Source: Ruminococcaceae bacterium KH2T8 (GTDB taxonomy: Bacteria; Bacillota; Clostridia; Saccharofermentanales; Saccharofermentanaceae). From it: a stretch of 64,000 nt of DNA. The DNA lies in the NCBI GenBank assembly GCA_900111435.1, contig FOIY01000001.1, positions 906,001 to 970,000 of the forward strand, read 5' to 3'. Shown here in pieces: positions 25,427 to 35,841 of the stretch. A model generated the notes under the pieces. It saw only the letters and a program-made list of their open reading frames with translations. It did not search any database and was not told the DNA's origin. Made by a program: the position numbers and the translations under genes. Positions within the stretch are counted from its first letter, which is position 1, and each line of letters opens with the position of its first letter.

Positions 25427-26190
25427 CAGATATCCTCCTCAAATGTTGTCATCTCCGGACCATTCTCCGTTATTATAACCGTATTTTCATAGTGAGCCGC
25501 CGGCGATCCGTCTGCCGAGACTACAGTCCACTCATCCTCGCAGAGAAGCACTTTCTCCGTACCCATATTGATCATCGGTTCGATACAGAAAGCCATTCCC
25601 TTCATGATCCTGTGTCCTCTTCCGGCTCTGCCGAAATTCGGGACATCGGGTTCCTGGTGCATCGTTCTTCCGATACCATGACCGGTAAGTACTCTTACTA
25701 CGCCGTATCCGTATGACTCTGCGCGTTCCTGCACTGCGTGGCTTATGTCACCGATCCTGTTGCCGATCTGTGCCTGCTTCAGTCCCTCAAAGAAACATTC
25801 CTTCGTTCTTGCGACAAGAAGCTTCTTCTCTTCGCTGACATTTCCTACCAGGAATGTCCTTGCTGCGTCGCCGCAAAAACCGTCGAGCTCTGCTACAACA
25901 TCACATGTTACGATGTCGCCGTCCTTGAGTATAACACGTTCAGACGGGATTCCGTGAACGACCTCATCGTTAACGGATGTGCAGATGGCTGCGGGGAACG
26001 GAGGATCTCCGTATCCTACGCAGGGTGCCGAACCGCCTGCTTCTTTGATGATGCGCTGTGCTATGTCATCCAGTTCCTGAGTAGATACGCCGGGAACTGC
26101 AGCTTTCTCGAGTTCTTTTAATATGATAGCTACTAGCCTTCCGGCCTTTCGCATCTTATCGAGCTCGCCGTTGCTTAAGATCTCAACCAT
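25426..26190 (-). CDS. map: Methionine aminopeptidase, type I
   Basis: 254 residues. It removes initiator Met from nascent chains. The metal ligands are in [22 protein letters not shown] (two Asp, by position about 92-113), [15 protein letters not shown] (His), FCIEPMI (Glu) and YENTVII (Glu). Standard adk-map-infA order. Confidence 0.96.
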   Translation of the reverse strand: MVEILSNGELDKMRKAGRLVAIILKELEKAAVPGVSTQELDDIAQRIIKEAGGSAPCVGYGDPPFPAAICTSVNDEVVHGIPSERVILKDGDIVTCDVVAELDGFCGDAARTFLVGNVSEEKKLLVARTKECFFEGLKQAQIGNRIGDISHAVQERAESYGYGVVRVLTGHGIGRTMHQEPDVPNFGRAGRGHRIMKGMAFCIEPMINMGTEKVLLCEDEWTVVSADGSPAAHYENTVIITENGPEMTTFEEDI

Positions 26191-26205
26191 GAAATCAGCC
26201 TCCGA

Positions 26206-26862
26206 TCAGATAAGGCCCTTGCCCTTGAGACCTGTCTCGATCTGAGCGATGCATGTATCGGAATCCTTTCCGTTATCGCCTTCAACGATAAGTCCCTTCT
26301 TCTCATAGAAATCGATGAGAGGCTGTGTGTTCTCATAATAAGTCTTAAGACGGTTAGCTACTGTCTCTTCATTATCATCTGCACGCTGAACAACCTTGCC
26401 GCCGCAAAGATCGCATACACCCTCAGCCTTTGTAGGCTTGAACTTTACATTGAAGCTTGCGCCGCACTTCTCGCATACGCGTCTGCCGGATACTCTGTCC
26501 TTGATGATCTCATCATCAACAACGATAGAAAGAACCGCATCGATCTTGTCGCCGTTCTTAGCGAGCATCTCGTCGAGAGCCTCAGCCTGTGCAAGTGTTC
26601 TGGGGAATCCGTCAAGGATATAACCCTTCTTGCAGTCGTCCTGAGAAAGTCTGTCCTCTACCATGGATACGGTAAGGCTGTCAGGTACGAGTGCACCCTT
26701 GTCGATGTAGCTCTTAGCTTCTACTCCGAGAGGTGTACCGTTCTTGATGTTGCTCCTGAAGATATCACCTGTAGAGATATGAGCAAGATCATACTTCTCA
26801 CGAAGAACTGTTGCCGATGTTCCCTTACCTGATCCGGGAGCTCCCAATATAATAAGATTCAT
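26206..26862 (-). CDS. adk: Adenylate kinase, zinc-lid form
   Basis: 218 residues. Interconverts ATP plus AMP and two ADP. P-loop GAPGSGKGTS at 7-16; DGFPRTLAQAEAL is the AMP-site motif. The lid carries CEKC and CDLC, the four-Cys zinc site typical of Gram-positive enzymes. A hairpin separates it from secY upstream. Confidence 0.97.
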   Translation of the reverse strand: MNLIILGAPGSGKGTSATVLREKYDLAHISTGDIFRSNIKNGTPLGVEAKSYIDKGALVPDSLTVSMVEDRLSQDDCKKGYILDGFPRTLAQAEALDEMLAKNGDKIDAVLSIVVDDEIIKDRVSGRRVCEKCGASFNVKFKPTKAEGVCDLCGGKVVQRADDNEETVANRLKTYYENTQPLIDFYEKKGLIVEGDNGKDSDTCIAQIETGLKGKGLI

Positions 26863-26902
26863 ATATCTTTTCCTCTTTTCTTTATAAGTTCAAACAAAAT
26901 CA

Positions 26903-26937
26903 AATGACGGTCCTCGGGGACACCGGGAACCGTCATT
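26903..26937 (-). terminator. Hairpin between secY and adk
   Basis: A stem of nine pairs (AATGACGGT / ACCGTCATT), with further pairing possible in its 17-base loop, is followed on the minus strand by TGATTTTGTTTG. It could terminate or attenuate part of the spc transcript before adk-map-infA. Confidence 0.55.
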
Positions 26938-26959
26938 CAATATACTTTAATATTTGCTT

Positions 26960-28279
26960 TTAATCAAGGAATCCTCTGTAATTTCTTGTTACGAGCTGGC
27001 TCTCGATCTGTACTACGAGATCGTTTGCAACACCCGTAAGGATGAGAACAGATGTTCCTGCGAACCATACATTCTCAAGTCCCGTGAAAAGACTTATGAG
27101 TGTAGGTACGAGACAAACGGAAGCAAGGAAGAGACCGTCTGCCCAGTTAAGGCGATTAGCCGTCTTGAGGATGAACTCAGTTGTAGGCTTACCGGGTCTG
27201 ATACCGGGAATGAAACCGCCGTTCTTCTGAATGCTGTTACTGATCTCGATCGGATTGAACTGGATCAGTGAGTAGAAGAATGTGAATGCGATGATCAGGA
27301 AGAAGTATGCTACATAGTAGTAAGGGCTTCCCGAGAAATCTCTGAACCAAAGTACGACTTTGTTTGTACTTGATGAGAAGAACATCGTAACGATCATCGA
27401 CGGCATCGCAAGGAGCGACATAGCGAAGATGACGGGCATAACGCCGGACTGGTTTACCTTAAGAGGTATATATGAGTTCTGTCCGCCGTAAAGCTTTCTT
27501 CCGACTGTCTTCTTTGAGTACTGAACAGGGATCCTTCTCTCTGCATTCTGTACATATACTACGAAAACGATGATTCCGATTGCTGCGACAACTACTGCAA
27601 GGAATACGAGAATACCTACAATAATACCGAGCACGGGATTGGGGATCTTACCGTCTACTTCAACCGACTTGTAGTAAAGGTTGATAGCCATGTTAGGCAA
27701 TCTTGTTACGATACCGGAGAAGATAAGGAGAGATATACCGTTTCCGATTCCCTTCTCGTTGATCCTCTCACCGAGCCAGATAACGAAGCACGTACCTGCA
27801 GTGAAAGAAACGATTACGAGGATGGCGCAGAGCCACTTGGGGATTGATGTGATCATTGCTGAACGAGTTGAGTAGCAGAAGAGACTTGCCTGAAGAAGCG
27901 CAAGACCGATAGCACCGAAACGGTTGATCTTTGTCATCTTCTTTCTTCCTGCCTCACCCTCCTTGGAAAGGTTCTCAAGTGCAGGAATGACAACTGTCAG
28001 GAGCTGAACAATGATCGATGCGTTGATATAAGGAGATATACCCATCGCAAAGATCGTTGCAGCGTAGAGACCACCACCGGAGATGATATCCATCATCGAA
28101 CCGAGCTGACCCCAGTTTCTGACGAGTCCCGTAAATACTTCTCTGTCGATTCCGGGAACCGGAATAAGTCCGCCGAGCTGATAAAGACCCAGGATAATGA
28201 GAGTATAGATCAGCTTCTTACGAAGATCCGGCAAACGGAATGCTTTGATCAAGGTGTCAAACAAACCTCTCATGATCAA
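26960..28279 (-). CDS. secY: Protein translocase subunit SecY
   Basis: 439 residues and ten membrane helices, the Sec channel. Seen: [16 protein letters not shown] in the first helix, [15 protein letters not shown] (plug/helix 2 region), the cytoplasmic loop [17 protein letters not shown] that contacts SecA and the ribosome, and [22 protein letters not shown] (C5 loop, by position about 350-375). ATGA overlap with rplO. Confidence 0.97.
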   Translation of the reverse strand: MIMRGLFDTLIKAFRLPDLRKKLIYTLIILGLYQLGGLIPVPGIDREVFTGLVRNWGQLGSMMDIISGGGLYAATIFAMGISPYINASIIVQLLTVVIPALENLSKEGEAGRKKMTKINRFGAIGLALLQASLFCYSTRSAMITSIPKWLCAILVIVSFTAGTCFVIWLGERINEKGIGNGISLLIFSGIVTRLPNMAINLYYKSVEVDGKIPNPVLGIIVGILVFLAVVVAAIGIIVFVVYVQNAERRIPVQYSKKTVGRKLYGGQNSYIPLKVNQSGVMPVIFAMSLLAMPSMIVTMFFSSSTNKVVLWFRDFSGSPYYYVAYFFLIIAFTFFYSLIQFNPIEISNSIQKNGGFIPGIRPGKPTTEFILKTANRLNWADGLFLASVCLVPTLISLFTGLENVWFAGTSVLILTGVANDLVVQIESQLVTRNYRGFLD

Positions 28280-28719
28280 ACCTCCTCAGCCGTTCCACCA
28301 GCCTTCTCGATTTTCTCCTTAGCAGAAGCTGTAAACTTATCAGCCTTTACAGTGAGCTTCTTTGTAAGCTCGCCGTTGCCGAGGATCTTGATACCGTCAT
28401 TAACCTTGGGAAGTGTAATGATTCCGGCATCTGCGAGAGCCTGTGCGGTAACTTCAGTACCGTCAGCAAGCTTCTCAAGATCAGAAACGTTTACCTCGAT
28501 GTAATCGAGAGCGAAACGCTTATTGTTGAAACCTCTCTTGGGCAGACGTCTGTAAAGAGGCATCTGACCACCTTCAAATCCGGGACGAACTCCGCCGCCG
28601 GAACGAGCCTTCTGGCCCTTATGACCACGACCTGCAGTCTTACCGTTTCCGGATCCTGCGCCGCGTCCCTTGCGGTAAGCAGTAGCGCTTCCGCTCGAAG
28701 TCAATTCATTGAGCTTCAT
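28276..28719 (-). CDS. rplO: 50S ribosomal protein L15
   Basis: 147 residues with [22 protein letters not shown] in the rRNA-binding N-terminal tail and the usual C-terminal domain. The gene directly follows rpsE by 22 bp, so the L30 gene rpmD that normally sits between them is missing. It overlaps secY by four bases. Confidence 0.97.
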   Translation of the reverse strand: MKLNELTSSGSATAYRKGRGAGSGNGKTAGRGHKGQKARSGGGVRPGFEGGQMPLYRRLPKRGFNNKRFALDYIEVNVSDLEKLADGTEVTAQALADAGIITLPKVNDGIKILGNGELTKKLTVKADKFTASAKEKIEKAGGTAEEV

Positions 28720-28741
28720 TTAACTGTACCTCCAAATCGAA

Positions 28742-29233
28742 TTAACGGATTTCCTCTACGGACTTTCCTCTGAGTCTTGCAACCTCTTCGATGGACTTAA
28801 GGCTCTTAAGACCTTCAAGTGTTGCATTTACCATGTTGTTAGGGTTGTTGGAACCCAAAGACTTTGTACGGATATCTGTGATACCTGCGAGCTCGCATAC
28901 CGCACGAACAGGACCGCCGGCGATAACACCGGTACCGCTTGCAGCGGGCTTCATAACGATCTTTGCTGCGCTGTACTCAGCCAAAGTCTCATGAGGGATA
29001 GTACCGTTAAGTACAGGTACTTCGATAATGTTCTTCTTAGCTTCCTCGATACCCTTGCGGATAGCATCAGGTACCTCAGCAGCCTTACCGATTCCCTTAC
29101 CTACGTGTCCGTTCTCGTCACCAACGATTACGAGTGCTGCGAAACGGAAGTTACGTCCACCCTTAACAGTCTTGGAAACACGACCGATGTGGATTACTTT
29201 TTCCTTTAATTCTACGTTAGGATCTAAAGCCAT
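28742..29233 (-). CDS. rpsE: 30S ribosomal protein S5
   Basis: 163 residues. The double-stranded RNA-binding-like N-domain ([19 protein letters not shown]) and the C-domain [19 protein letters not shown] are typical. S5 helps decoding fidelity and mRNA unwinding at the entry channel. Between rplR and rplO; rpmD is absent downstream. Confidence 0.97.
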   Translation of the reverse strand: MALDPNVELKEKVIHIGRVSKTVKGGRNFRFAALVIVGDENGHVGKGIGKAAEVPDAIRKGIEEAKKNIIEVPVLNGTIPHETLAEYSAAKIVMKPAASGTGVIAGGPVRAVCELAGITDIRTKSLGSNNPNNMVNATLEGLKSLKSIEEVARLRGKSVEEIR

Positions 29234-29250
29234 TTAAATTCTCCTCCTGA

Positions 29251-29619
29251 TTAGAATGAGAGTCCGGCTTCACGAGCCGCCTCTGCAAGAGCTGCTACTC
29301 TTCCGTGGTAGATATATCCGCCACGATCAAAGACAACCTCTTTGATGTCCTTAGCCAAAGCGCGCTCTGCAATGAGCTTGCCGACCTGTGATGCAGCCTC
29401 GACGTTGCTGCCGTTGCTTACTGCGGACTTGATGTCCTTATCAAGTGAAGAAGCACTTGCAAGTGTTACGGCATTAGTATCGTCGATAACCTGAGCGTAG
29501 ATGTGGCTGTTACTCCTGAATACGCACAAACGAGGGCACTCGGGTGTACCGGAAACCTTCTTACGTACACGGAGGTGCTTTCTTTTACGAATTTCATTCT
29601 TATCAATCTTGTTAATCAT
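29251..29619 (-). CDS. rplR: 50S ribosomal protein L18
   Basis: 122 residues with [20 protein letters not shown] and the end [20 protein letters not shown]. It carries 5S rRNA into the 50S subunit together with L5. Standard spc position. Confidence 0.97.
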   Translation of the reverse strand: MINKIDKNEIRKRKHLRVRKKVSGTPECPRLCVFRSNSHIYAQVIDDTNAVTLASASSLDKDIKSAVSNGSNVEAASQVGKLIAERALAKDIKEVVFDRGGYIYHGRVAALAEAAREAGLSF

Positions 29620-29636
29620 ATCTCATGCCCCCCCGA

Positions 29637-30179
29637 TTACTTCTTAGCTCCGGTCTTTCCTTCCTTAGTTCTAAGGTGCTCGTCAGCATACTTGATACCC
29701 TTGCACTTATAAACATCAGGAACTCTGAGCTTACGGATCTTTGCTGCGGTCTCGCCAACGAGCTGCTTGTCAGCACCCTTAACGATAACCTGGTTCTGGG
29801 AAGGAACTTCGATTGTGATTCCTTCGGGTTCTACTACCTCGATGGGGTGAGAATAACCAAGGTTGAAAGTAACCTTATTACCCTGCTTTGTTGCTCTGTA
29901 ACCAACACCGTTGATCTCGAGTTCCTTGGAGAAGCCCTCGGATACACCGATAACCATGTTGTTGATAAGAGAACGTGTAAGACCGTGAAGTGCTCTGTGA
30001 ACCTTATCATCAGAGGGTCTCTCTACTGTGATAACAGCTCCGTCTACCTTAACTGTCATGTCGGGATGGATATCCATCTCGAGTGTGGACTTAGCGCCCT
30101 TAACAGTAATGTGCTGGCCGTCGAGCTTAACGTCAACGCCTGCAGGAACCGTTATCGGCATTCTACCGATTCTTGACAT
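29637..30179 (-). CDS. rplF: 50S ribosomal protein L6
   Basis: 180 residues of two similar domains; [17 protein letters not shown] at the start and [26 protein letters not shown] end. It lies near the factor-binding site and the sarcin-ricin loop. Confidence 0.97.
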   Translation of the reverse strand: MSRIGRMPITVPAGVDVKLDGQHITVKGAKSTLEMDIHPDMTVKVDGAVITVERPSDDKVHRALHGLTRSLINNMVIGVSEGFSKELEINGVGYRATKQGNKVTFNLGYSHPIEVVEPEGITIEVPSQNQVIVKGADKQLVGETAAKIRKLRVPDVYKCKGIKYADEHLRTKEGKTGAKK

Positions 30180-30278
30180 ATTTATTTCCTCCTGCTCTTT
30201 AGATTATGCTCCTATTTCGTTATGTCTGACGATCAGGAGCTTTTCAGAGATGTATAAGTACTTCTTAATAAGAAGCAA
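30180..30278 (-). other. Spacer between rpsH and rplF with a hairpin
   Basis: 99 bp, longer than other spc gaps. The minus strand can pair GCTCCT with AGGAGC across a 21-base loop, ahead of the rplF ribosome site. I see no ORF and no promoter. It may be a regulatory or processing element. Confidence 0.35.
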
Positions 30279-30674
30279 TTACCATACGTATGCGAGAACT
30301 TCGCCGCCTACTCCGAGCTTTCTTGCGGACTTGTCTGTCATAACTCCCTTGGATGTGGAGATGATAGCGATTCCGAGACCACCCAATACATAGGGGAGGT
30401 TCTCCTTGTCTGCATATGTACGGAGACCGGGCTTACTTATTCTCTTGATGCCGGAGATAACGTGCTTCTTGCCGGAGTACTTAAGTGTAACTGTGATAGT
30501 ACCCTGCTTGTTGTCATCTTCGCACTCGAACTTAGCAATATAACCTTCGTCCAACAGGATCTGAGCGATAGCCTTCTTAAGGTTGGAAGCAGGAATAGTA
30601 ACTGTCGGGTGACCGGCATTACCTGCGTTACGAATTCTCGTAAGCATATCTGCAATAGCATCTGTGATCTGCAT
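30279..30674 (-). CDS. rpsH: 30S ribosomal protein S8
   Basis: 131 residues, starting [18 protein letters not shown] and ending [26 protein letters not shown] by position. S8 binds the central domain of 16S rRNA and in E. coli represses the spc operon. A 99 bp hairpin spacer follows before rplF. Confidence 0.97.
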   Translation of the reverse strand: MQITDAIADMLTRIRNAGNAGHPTVTIPASNLKKAIAQILLDEGYIAKFECEDDNKQGTITVTLKYSGKKHVISGIKRISKPGLRTYADKENLPYVLGGLGIAIISTSKGVMTDKSARKLGVGGEVLAYVW

Positions 30675-30702
30675 TATTATTTCCTCCTAAATTCTGCTGA
30701 GA

Positions 30703-30888
30703 TTACCAGCTAGCCTTCTTAACACCGGGGATCTGTCCCTTGTAAGCCAGATCACGGAAGCAAAGACGGCAGATACCATACTTACGGATGTATGAATGAG
30801 GTCTGCCACAGAGCTTGCAACGATTGTGCTGCTGTGTAGAAAACTTCGGAGTCTTCTGTGCTTTAAGAATCATTGACTTCTTTGCCAT
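30703..30888 (-). CDS. rpsN: 30S ribosomal protein S14, type Z (zinc)
   Basis: 61 residues, the short form. [20 protein letters not shown] by position (about 23-42) makes the zinc ribbon; the end [11 protein letters not shown] is diagnostic of type Z. A zinc-free paralogue elsewhere in the genome is possible but not visible here. Confidence 0.97.
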   Translation of the reverse strand: MAKKSMILKAQKTPKFSTQQHNRCKLCGRPHSYIRKYGICRLCFRDLAYKGQIPGVKKASW

Positions 30889-30906
30889 GTATTAATTTCC
30901 TCCCAA

Positions 30907-31446
30907 TCACTTACGGAACGGCATGCCCATGAGCTCCAAGAGTGTCTTGGCTTCTTCATCGGACTTGGCAGTTGTAACAATAATGATATCCATACCACGG
31001 ATCTTATCGATCTTATCGTAATCGATCTCAGGGAACATAAGCTGCTCCTTGATACCCATAGCGTAGTTACCGTGACCGTCGAAAGAGTTAGGGTTAATAC
31101 CACGGAAGTCACGTACACGGGGAAGAGCGATGCTGATAAGCTTATCGAGGAAATAGTACATGTTCTCTCCACGAAGAGTTACCTTACAACCGATCTTCAT
31201 TCCGTCTCTGAGCTTGAATGCAGCAACGGACTTGGATGCTACTGTTGCGATGGGCTTCTGACCTGCGATGATACCCATGTCGCGCATAGCGTTGTCGAGA
31301 GCCTTGGGGTTATCCTTAACTTCACCGACACCCATGTTGAGAACGATCTTCTCGATCTTGGGAATCTGCATAACAGACTCGTACTTGAATGTCTCCTTCA
31401 AAGCAGGAGCTACTTCAGATGTGTATTTTTCTTTTAATCTGGACAT
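30907..31446 (-). CDS. rplE: 50S ribosomal protein L5
   Basis: 179 residues with [39 protein letters not shown] and the end [18 protein letters not shown]5 binds 5S rRNA and forms a bridge to S13. Confidence 0.97.
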   Translation of the reverse strand: MSRLKEKYTSEVAPALKETFKYESVMQIPKIEKIVLNMGVGEVKDNPKALDNAMRDMGIIAGQKPIATVASKSVAAFKLRDGMKIGCKVTLRGENMYYFLDKLISIALPRVRDFRGINPNSFDGHGNYAMGIKEQLMFPEIDYDKIDKIRGMDIIIVTTAKSDEEAKTLLELMGMPFRK

Positions 31447-31460
31447 CTACTTACTCCCCC

Positions 31461-31802
31461 TTACTTAGCCTTCTTGACAGTGTCGATAACTGCGCCGCAC
31501 TTCTTGCAGACACGGTCCTTGGAACCGTCAGCGTTAACAACAGCAGATACTCTTGTTGCCTTACCGCACTTAGGGCATACGATCTTGACATTAGAAGCAT
31601 CGATGGAGCCTTCACGCTCGATGATGCCGCTGGGATCTGTCTGAGTTCTAGCCTTCTGGTGCTTCTTAACGATGTTTACGCCTTCAACGTAAACGCGGCC
31701 TGTCTCGGGAACAGCCTTAAGGACCTTACCTGTAGTGCCCTTATCCTTACCTGAAATGACGATAACCTGATCGTCCTTCTTTACATGAATCTTATTAGCC
31801 AT
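31461..31802 (-). CDS. rplX: 50S ribosomal protein L24
   Basis: 113 residues. The KOW motif is in DDQVIVISGKDKGTTGKVLK. Four Cys in two pairs (CPKC, CKKC) near the C-terminus suggest a zinc-binding loop, common in Firmicute L24. It starts 50S assembly near the exit tunnel. Confidence 0.97.
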   Translation of the reverse strand: MANKIHVKKDDQVIVISGKDKGTTGKVLKAVPETGRVYVEGVNIVKKHQKARTQTDPSGIIEREGSIDASNVKIVCPKCGKATRVSAVVNADGSKDRVCKKCGAVIDTVKKAK

Positions 31803-31817
31803 TGTTGAGAGCCCTCC

Positions 31818-32186
31818 TTAAAGTACTTCCGGAGCAAGAGAGAGGATCTTCATGTAATCCTTATCTCTGAGCTCTCTGGCAATTGGTCCAAAGATACGAG
31901 TTCCGCGAGGGTTCTTATCTTCCTTGATAATAACTGCTGCGTTCTCGTCGAACTTGATATAAGAACCGTCAGCTCTTCTGACGCCTCTCTTTGTACGAAC
32001 TACTACTGCGCGAACAACTTCGCCCTTCTTGACCATGCCGCCGGGAGCAGCTGTCTTAACGGAGCAAACGATAACGTCGCCAATGTTGGCGTACTTACGC
32101 CAAGAACCGCCGAGTACCTTGATGCAGGCAAGCTCTTTAGCTCCTGTGTTGTCGGCAGATCTAAGTCTGGATTCAACCTGAATCAT
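31818..32186 (-). CDS. rplN: 50S ribosomal protein L14
   Basis: 122 residues, starting [20 protein letters not shown]; contains [20 protein letters not shown]. It forms an intersubunit bridge and is the RsfS binding site. Normal spc position. Confidence 0.97.
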   Translation of the reverse strand: MIQVESRLRSADNTGAKELACIKVLGGSWRKYANIGDVIVCSVKTAAPGGMVKKGEVVRAVVVRTKRGVRRADGSYIKFDENAAVIIKEDKNPRGTRIFGPIARELRDKDYMKILSLAPEVL

Positions 32187-32211
32187 CTGATATATCCTCC
32201 TTTAGCCTGCA

Positions 32212-32469
32212 TTACTTAGCCTTCTCGATTATCTCGACAAGTCTCCATCTCTTATCCTTAGAGATAGGGCGTGTCTCCATAACCTGAACCTTATCGCCTG
32301 CTTTAGCCTCGTTGTTCTCGTCGTGAGCCTTAAGCTTGTAGGTTCTCTTCATGATCTTTCCGTACAGAGGGTGCTTAACATGCTCTACTACAGAAACTGT
32401 TATAGTCTTGTCCATCTTATCGGATGTAACAATACCGACTCTGCTCTTTCTGAGGTTTCTTTCAGCCAT
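32212..32469 (-). CDS. rpsQ: 30S ribosomal protein S17
   Basis: 85 residues, an OB fold with [19 protein letters not shown] and [18 protein letters not shown]. Binds the 5' domain of 16S rRNA early in assembly. Confidence 0.97.
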   Translation of the reverse strand: MAERNLRKSRVGIVTSDKMDKTITVSVVEHVKHPLYGKIMKRTYKLKAHDENNEAKAGDKVQVMETRPISKDKRWRLVEIIEKAK

Positions 32470-32484
32470 TTTGCATTATCCCCC

Positions 32485-32685
32485 TTAGTTAGCCGCCTTG
32501 AGCTCTTGCTCGCGGATGATTGTCTTTACTCTTGCAATGTCTCTCTTGCAGTTAACGATCTGCTGAGGATTCTCAAGCTGATTCGTAGCATGCTGGAAAC
32601 GAAGCTTAAAAAGTTCTTCTTTAAGAGAAACAAGTTCCTTCTGAAGCTCTTCTGTTGTCTTATTACGGATCTCATCAGCCTTCAT
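32485..32685 (-). CDS. rpmC: 50S ribosomal protein L29
   Basis: 66 residues, a two-helix protein: [20 protein letters not shown] and [18 protein letters not shown]. It sits at the tunnel exit near L23 and binds trigger factor. Its start overlaps the end of rplP by 11 bp. Confidence 0.97.
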   Translation of the reverse strand: MKADEIRNKTTEELQKELVSLKEELFKLRFQHATNQLENPQQIVNCKRDIARVKTIIREQELKAAN

Positions 32686-33100
32686 TTACCTGATCCTCCT
32701 TCTTAACGAACTTTACCTTACAAGGAAGCTTGTGACCTGCAAGTCTCATAGCCTCTCTAGCCTGCTCTTCGGTAACGCCTGCGATCTCGAAGAGTACTCT
32801 TCCGGGCTTAACTACTGCTACCCAGTACTCTACTGCACCTTTACCGGAACCCATTCGAGCCTCAGCGGGGTGCTTTGTGATGGGCTTATCGGGGAAGATC
32901 TTGATCCAGACCTTACCGCCTCTCTTAACGTATCTGTTGATAGCGATACGTGCTGCCTCGATCTGGTTAGATCTGATCCAGCAAGGCTCTGTAGCGATGA
33001 TACCGTAATCACCGTAAACTACCTTGTTACCGCGCATTGCCTTACCTGAAAGGCGACCACGGTGCTGCTTTCTGTGCTTTACTCTCTTAGGAAGTAACAT
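32675..33100 (-). CDS. rplP: 50S ribosomal protein L16
   Basis: 141 residues, starting [20 protein letters not shown] and containing [19 protein letters not shown]. It binds near the A-site tRNA elbow. It overlaps rpmC by 11 bp and rpsC by one base. Confidence 0.97.
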   Translation of the reverse strand: MLLPKRVKHRKQHRGRLSGKAMRGNKVVYGDYGIIATEPCWIRSNQIEAARIAINRYVKRGGKVWIKIFPDKPITKHPAEARMGSGKGAVEYWVAVVKPGRVLFEIAGVTEEQAREAMRLAGHKLPCKVKFVKKEDQVNEG

Positions 33101-33831
33101 TAGTTTTCGCCTCCTTCAGTTGTTGCGACAGCCTTCTTCTCAGGAAGGATCTCGCCGTTGTAGATCCATACCTTTACACCGATAACACCGTATGTTGTGT
33201 TAGCCTCAGCGAAGCCGTAGTCGATGTCAGCGCGAAGTGTCTGCAGAGGAATTGTACCCTCGTGATAAGACTCGGATCTTGCGATCTCGGCACCGCCGAG
33301 ACGACCGGAACATGTTGTCTTGATTCCCTTGATACCCTGCTTCATAGCGGAAGACATAGCCTTCTTCATTGCTCTTCTGAAGCTGATACGGTTCTCGAGC
33401 TGAGAAGCGATGTTCTCTGCAACGAGCTTAGCGTTGGAATCAACGTTCTTAACTTCCTTAACCTCAACCTTGAAATCCTTACCGAACTTCTTGGAGAGGG
33501 ACTTTGTAAGAGCCTCGATGCCTGCGCCCTTGGAACCGATAACAAGACCGGGTCTTGCAACGTTGAGAACTACAGTTGTCTTATCAGCGCCCTTACGCTC
33601 GATACCGATCGAGGAGATACCTGCAACGTTCTTACGGCTCTCATCGATGGGCTTCTTGGAATTCTTGGAAGCGTTCTTGATGATCACATCAGACTGCTTA
33701 GAGATGAAATCACGGATCTGCTTGTCCTCGACAAGGAAATCACTGAATGTCTTCTTATCGGCATACCAACGTGTATCCCAATCCTTGATAACGCCTACCC
33801 TTAAACCATGGGGGTTAACTTTCTGACCCAT
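33100..33831 (-). CDS. rpsC: 30S ribosomal protein S3
   Basis: 243 residues. [20 protein letters not shown], the KH domain [18 protein letters not shown] and the C-terminal [20 protein letters not shown] are present. It shapes the mRNA entry channel and helicase activity with S4 and S5. Confidence 0.97.
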   Translation of the reverse strand: MGQKVNPHGLRVGVIKDWDTRWYADKKTFSDFLVEDKQIRDFISKQSDVIIKNASKNSKKPIDESRKNVAGISSIGIERKGADKTTVVLNVARPGLVIGSKGAGIEALTKSLSKKFGKDFKVEVKEVKNVDSNAKLVAENIASQLENRISFRRAMKKAMSSAMKQGIKGIKTTCSGRLGGAEIARSESYHEGTIPLQTLRADIDYGFAEANTTYGVIGVKVWIYNGEILPEKKAVATTEGGEN

Positions 33832-33843
33832 GCGATATCCTCC

Positions 33844-34320
33844 TTATACTCTTTCCTTGAGAACTACAGTTACGTGACTTGTTCTCTTATTGATCCTGTT
33901 AGCTGAACCTCTAGCCCTGGGGATGAGACGCTTAAGGATCGGGCCCGGATTAGCAAATGCATCTGCAACATAAAGGTCGCCTCTGTTGAGACCGTTGTTG
34001 TTAACTGCGTTTGCCTCTGCAGACTTCAGTACCTTAGTGAGGACGGGAGATGCAGCCTTCTGTGTGTACATAAGGATTGCATATGCGTCATCAATTGACT
34101 GACCCTTGATAAGATCTGCAACGATCTTTACCTTTCTGGGTGTGATGCGGACATACTTAGCAGTAGCGATTCCCTGGTCCTTGCCGATGCCGAGAAGCTT
34201 CTTCTGCTTCTTTGTAGGAACGGGAAGCTTATTGCTCTTCTTAGCAGGAGCCGCATAAGCCTCGAGAATAGCCTCACGGTTCTTCTCGATATTCTCTTTG
34301 CTCAAAATAATCTTTTCCAC
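33844..34320 (-). CDS. rplV: 50S ribosomal protein L22 with N-terminal extension
   Basis: 158 residues against about 110-115. The core (ATAKYVRITPRKVKIVADLI by position from about 52, and the beta-hairpin PRARGSANRINKRTSHVTVV that lines the exit tunnel) is complete. The extra N-terminal 48 residues (ILSKENIEKNREAILEAYAA then a Lys-rich stretch) are hydrophilic and basic. The ATG has a good GGAGG site and an internal Met start is not available at the core, so the extension is probably real. Confidence 0.95.
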   Translation of the reverse strand: MEKIILSKENIEKNREAILEAYAAPAKKSNKLPVPTKKQKKLLGIGKDQGIATAKYVRITPRKVKIVADLIKGQSIDDAYAILMYTQKAASPVLTKVLKSAEANAVNNNGLNRGDLYVADAFANPGPILKRLIPRARGSANRINKRTSHVTVVLKERV

Positions 34321-34338
34321 AATAGTTCCTCCTTATGA

Positions 34339-34617
34339 TCAGCGTGCGCCTGCGGACTTCTCGCCAACGTGTCCGCCGAACTTACGTGTAGGAGCGAACT
34401 CACCAAGCTTGTGACCGATCATATCCTCTGTAACATATACAGGAACATGCTTACGTCCGTCATATACAGCGATTGTGTGGCCTACGAACTCAGGATAGAT
34501 TGTAGAAGAACGAGACCATGTCTGAACGATCTTCTTGTCGTTAGCTTCGTTCAAAGCCTTAATTTTCTTCATAAGAGCGTCTTGTACAAAATAGCCCTTC
34601 TTAGTAGATCTACTCAT
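34339..34617 (-). CDS. rpsS: 30S ribosomal protein S19
   Basis: 92 residues: [20 protein letters not shown], then [38 protein letters not shown] by position. Head protein contacting S13 and the A-site finger. Confidence 0.97.
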   Translation of the reverse strand: MSRSTKKGYFVQDALMKKIKALNEANDKKIVQTWSRSSTIYPEFVGHTIAVYDGRKHVPVYVTEDMIGHKLGEFAPTRKFGGHVGEKSAGAR

Positions 34618-34629
34618 CTCGACTCCACC

Positions 34630-35460
34630 TTAACCCTTTCTGCTCTTAACAATATACTTGTTAGACTGCTTCTTCTTGTTTCTGGTCTTCTTACCAAGAG
34701 TAGGAACACCCCAAGGTGTAACAGGGCCGGGAAGACCGATGGGAGACTTACCTTCACCACCACCGTGAGGGTGATCGTTGGGGTTCATTACAACGCCTCG
34801 AACGGAGGGTCTTACACCCATGTGACGCTTACGTCCTGCTTTACCGATGTTAACGTTCTCGTGCTCTGCGTTACCGATCTCACCGATCATTGCGCGGCAC
34901 TTAACGGAAACCATTCTAACCTCGCCGGAAGGAAGTCTTACCTGAGCGAAATCGCCCTCCTTAGCCATGAGCTGCGCGGAAGAACCTGCTGTTCTTACCA
35001 TCTGAGCACCCTTACCGGGCTTGAGCTCTACGCAGCAGATAACTGTACCAACGGGGATGTTAGCGATGGGAAGAACGTTACCTGCGATGATATCGCAATC
35101 TGTACCGCTTACTACCTTATCGCCGACCTTAAGGCCGTTAGGTGCAAGGATATAGGACTTAGCACCGTCAACATACTGGATAAGAGCGATGAAAGCTGTT
35201 CTGTTGGGATCGTACTCGATAGCAACAACTGTTGCAGGTACGGAATCCTTTGTTCTCTTCCAATCGATGATACGGATCTTCTTTCTGTTTCCGCCACCCT
35301 GGTGACGAACTGTGATGCGACCGTATGAGTTACGGCCTGCATGCTTCTTGCCGGTCTTGAGAAGGCTCTTCTCAGGTGCCTTCTTAGTAAGGACAGAATA
35401 GTCAGCGACTGTCATCTGTCGAACTGCCGGAGAAGTAGGATTAAATGTTTTAACTGCCAT
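34630..35460 (-). CDS. rplB: 50S ribosomal protein L2
   Basis: 276 residues. [20 protein letters not shown] near the C-terminus carries the peptidyl-transferase-centre His. It joins the subunits and is required for peptide-bond formation. Confidence 0.97.
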   Translation of the reverse strand: MAVKTFNPTSPAVRQMTVADYSVLTKKAPEKSLLKTGKKHAGRNSYGRITVRHQGGGNRKKIRIIDWKRTKDSVPATVVAIEYDPNRTAFIALIQYVDGAKSYILAPNGLKVGDKVVSGTDCDIIAGNVLPIANIPVGTVICCVELKPGKGAQMVRTAGSSAQLMAKEGDFAQVRLPSGEVRMVSVKCRAMIGEIGNAEHENVNIGKAGRKRHMGVRPSVRGVVMNPNDHPHGGGEGKSPIGLPGPVTPWGVPTLGKKTRNKKKQSNKYIVKSRKG

Positions 35461-35484
35461 TTTTATTCACTCCTTATCTGACCC

Positions 35485-35841
35485 TTACTGGCCGAATCCA
35501 AACTCTTCGATAGATGTCTTGTACTTCTTGCCGGCCTTTGTGGACTTACCGCCCTTGCCGAGATAAGTAACATCTGCGCCCTCTGTGTCGATAGTAACTA
35601 CAGCCTTCTTGAAAGCAGGTGTTCTACCGATCTGGTAACGCTGTCTCTTGAGCTTTCCGTCAAAGTTAGCTGTGTTAACGCGTGTAACCTTTACACCGAA
35701 GAGCTGCTCAACAGCACTTGCGATCTCGGGCTTCTTTGCATCTACAGCAACCTTAAATGTGTACTTACCGTCTGCGATCTCGCCTGCAGACTTCTCCGTG
35801 ATAACCGGAGCCTTGATGATGTCCTGAGGTGCCTTACTCAT
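35485..35841 (-). CDS. rplW: 50S ribosomal protein L23
   Basis: 118 residues, slightly long, with APVITEKSAGEIADGKYTFKV and VTRVNTANFDGKLKRQRYQIG. It is the main docking site for trigger factor and SRP at the tunnel exit. Overlaps rplD by four bases. Confidence 0.97.
   Translation of the reverse strand: MSKAPQDIIKAPVITEKSAGEIADGKYTFKVAVDAKKPEIASAVEQLFGVKVTRVNTANFDGKLKRQRYQIGRTPAFKKAVVTIDTEGADVTYLGKGGKSTKAGKKYKTSIEEFGFGQ

Noticed and set aside
26903..26937. Hairpin as an insertion-sequence end or repeat element
   Set aside because: It occurs once, with no partner copy or target duplication in the window.
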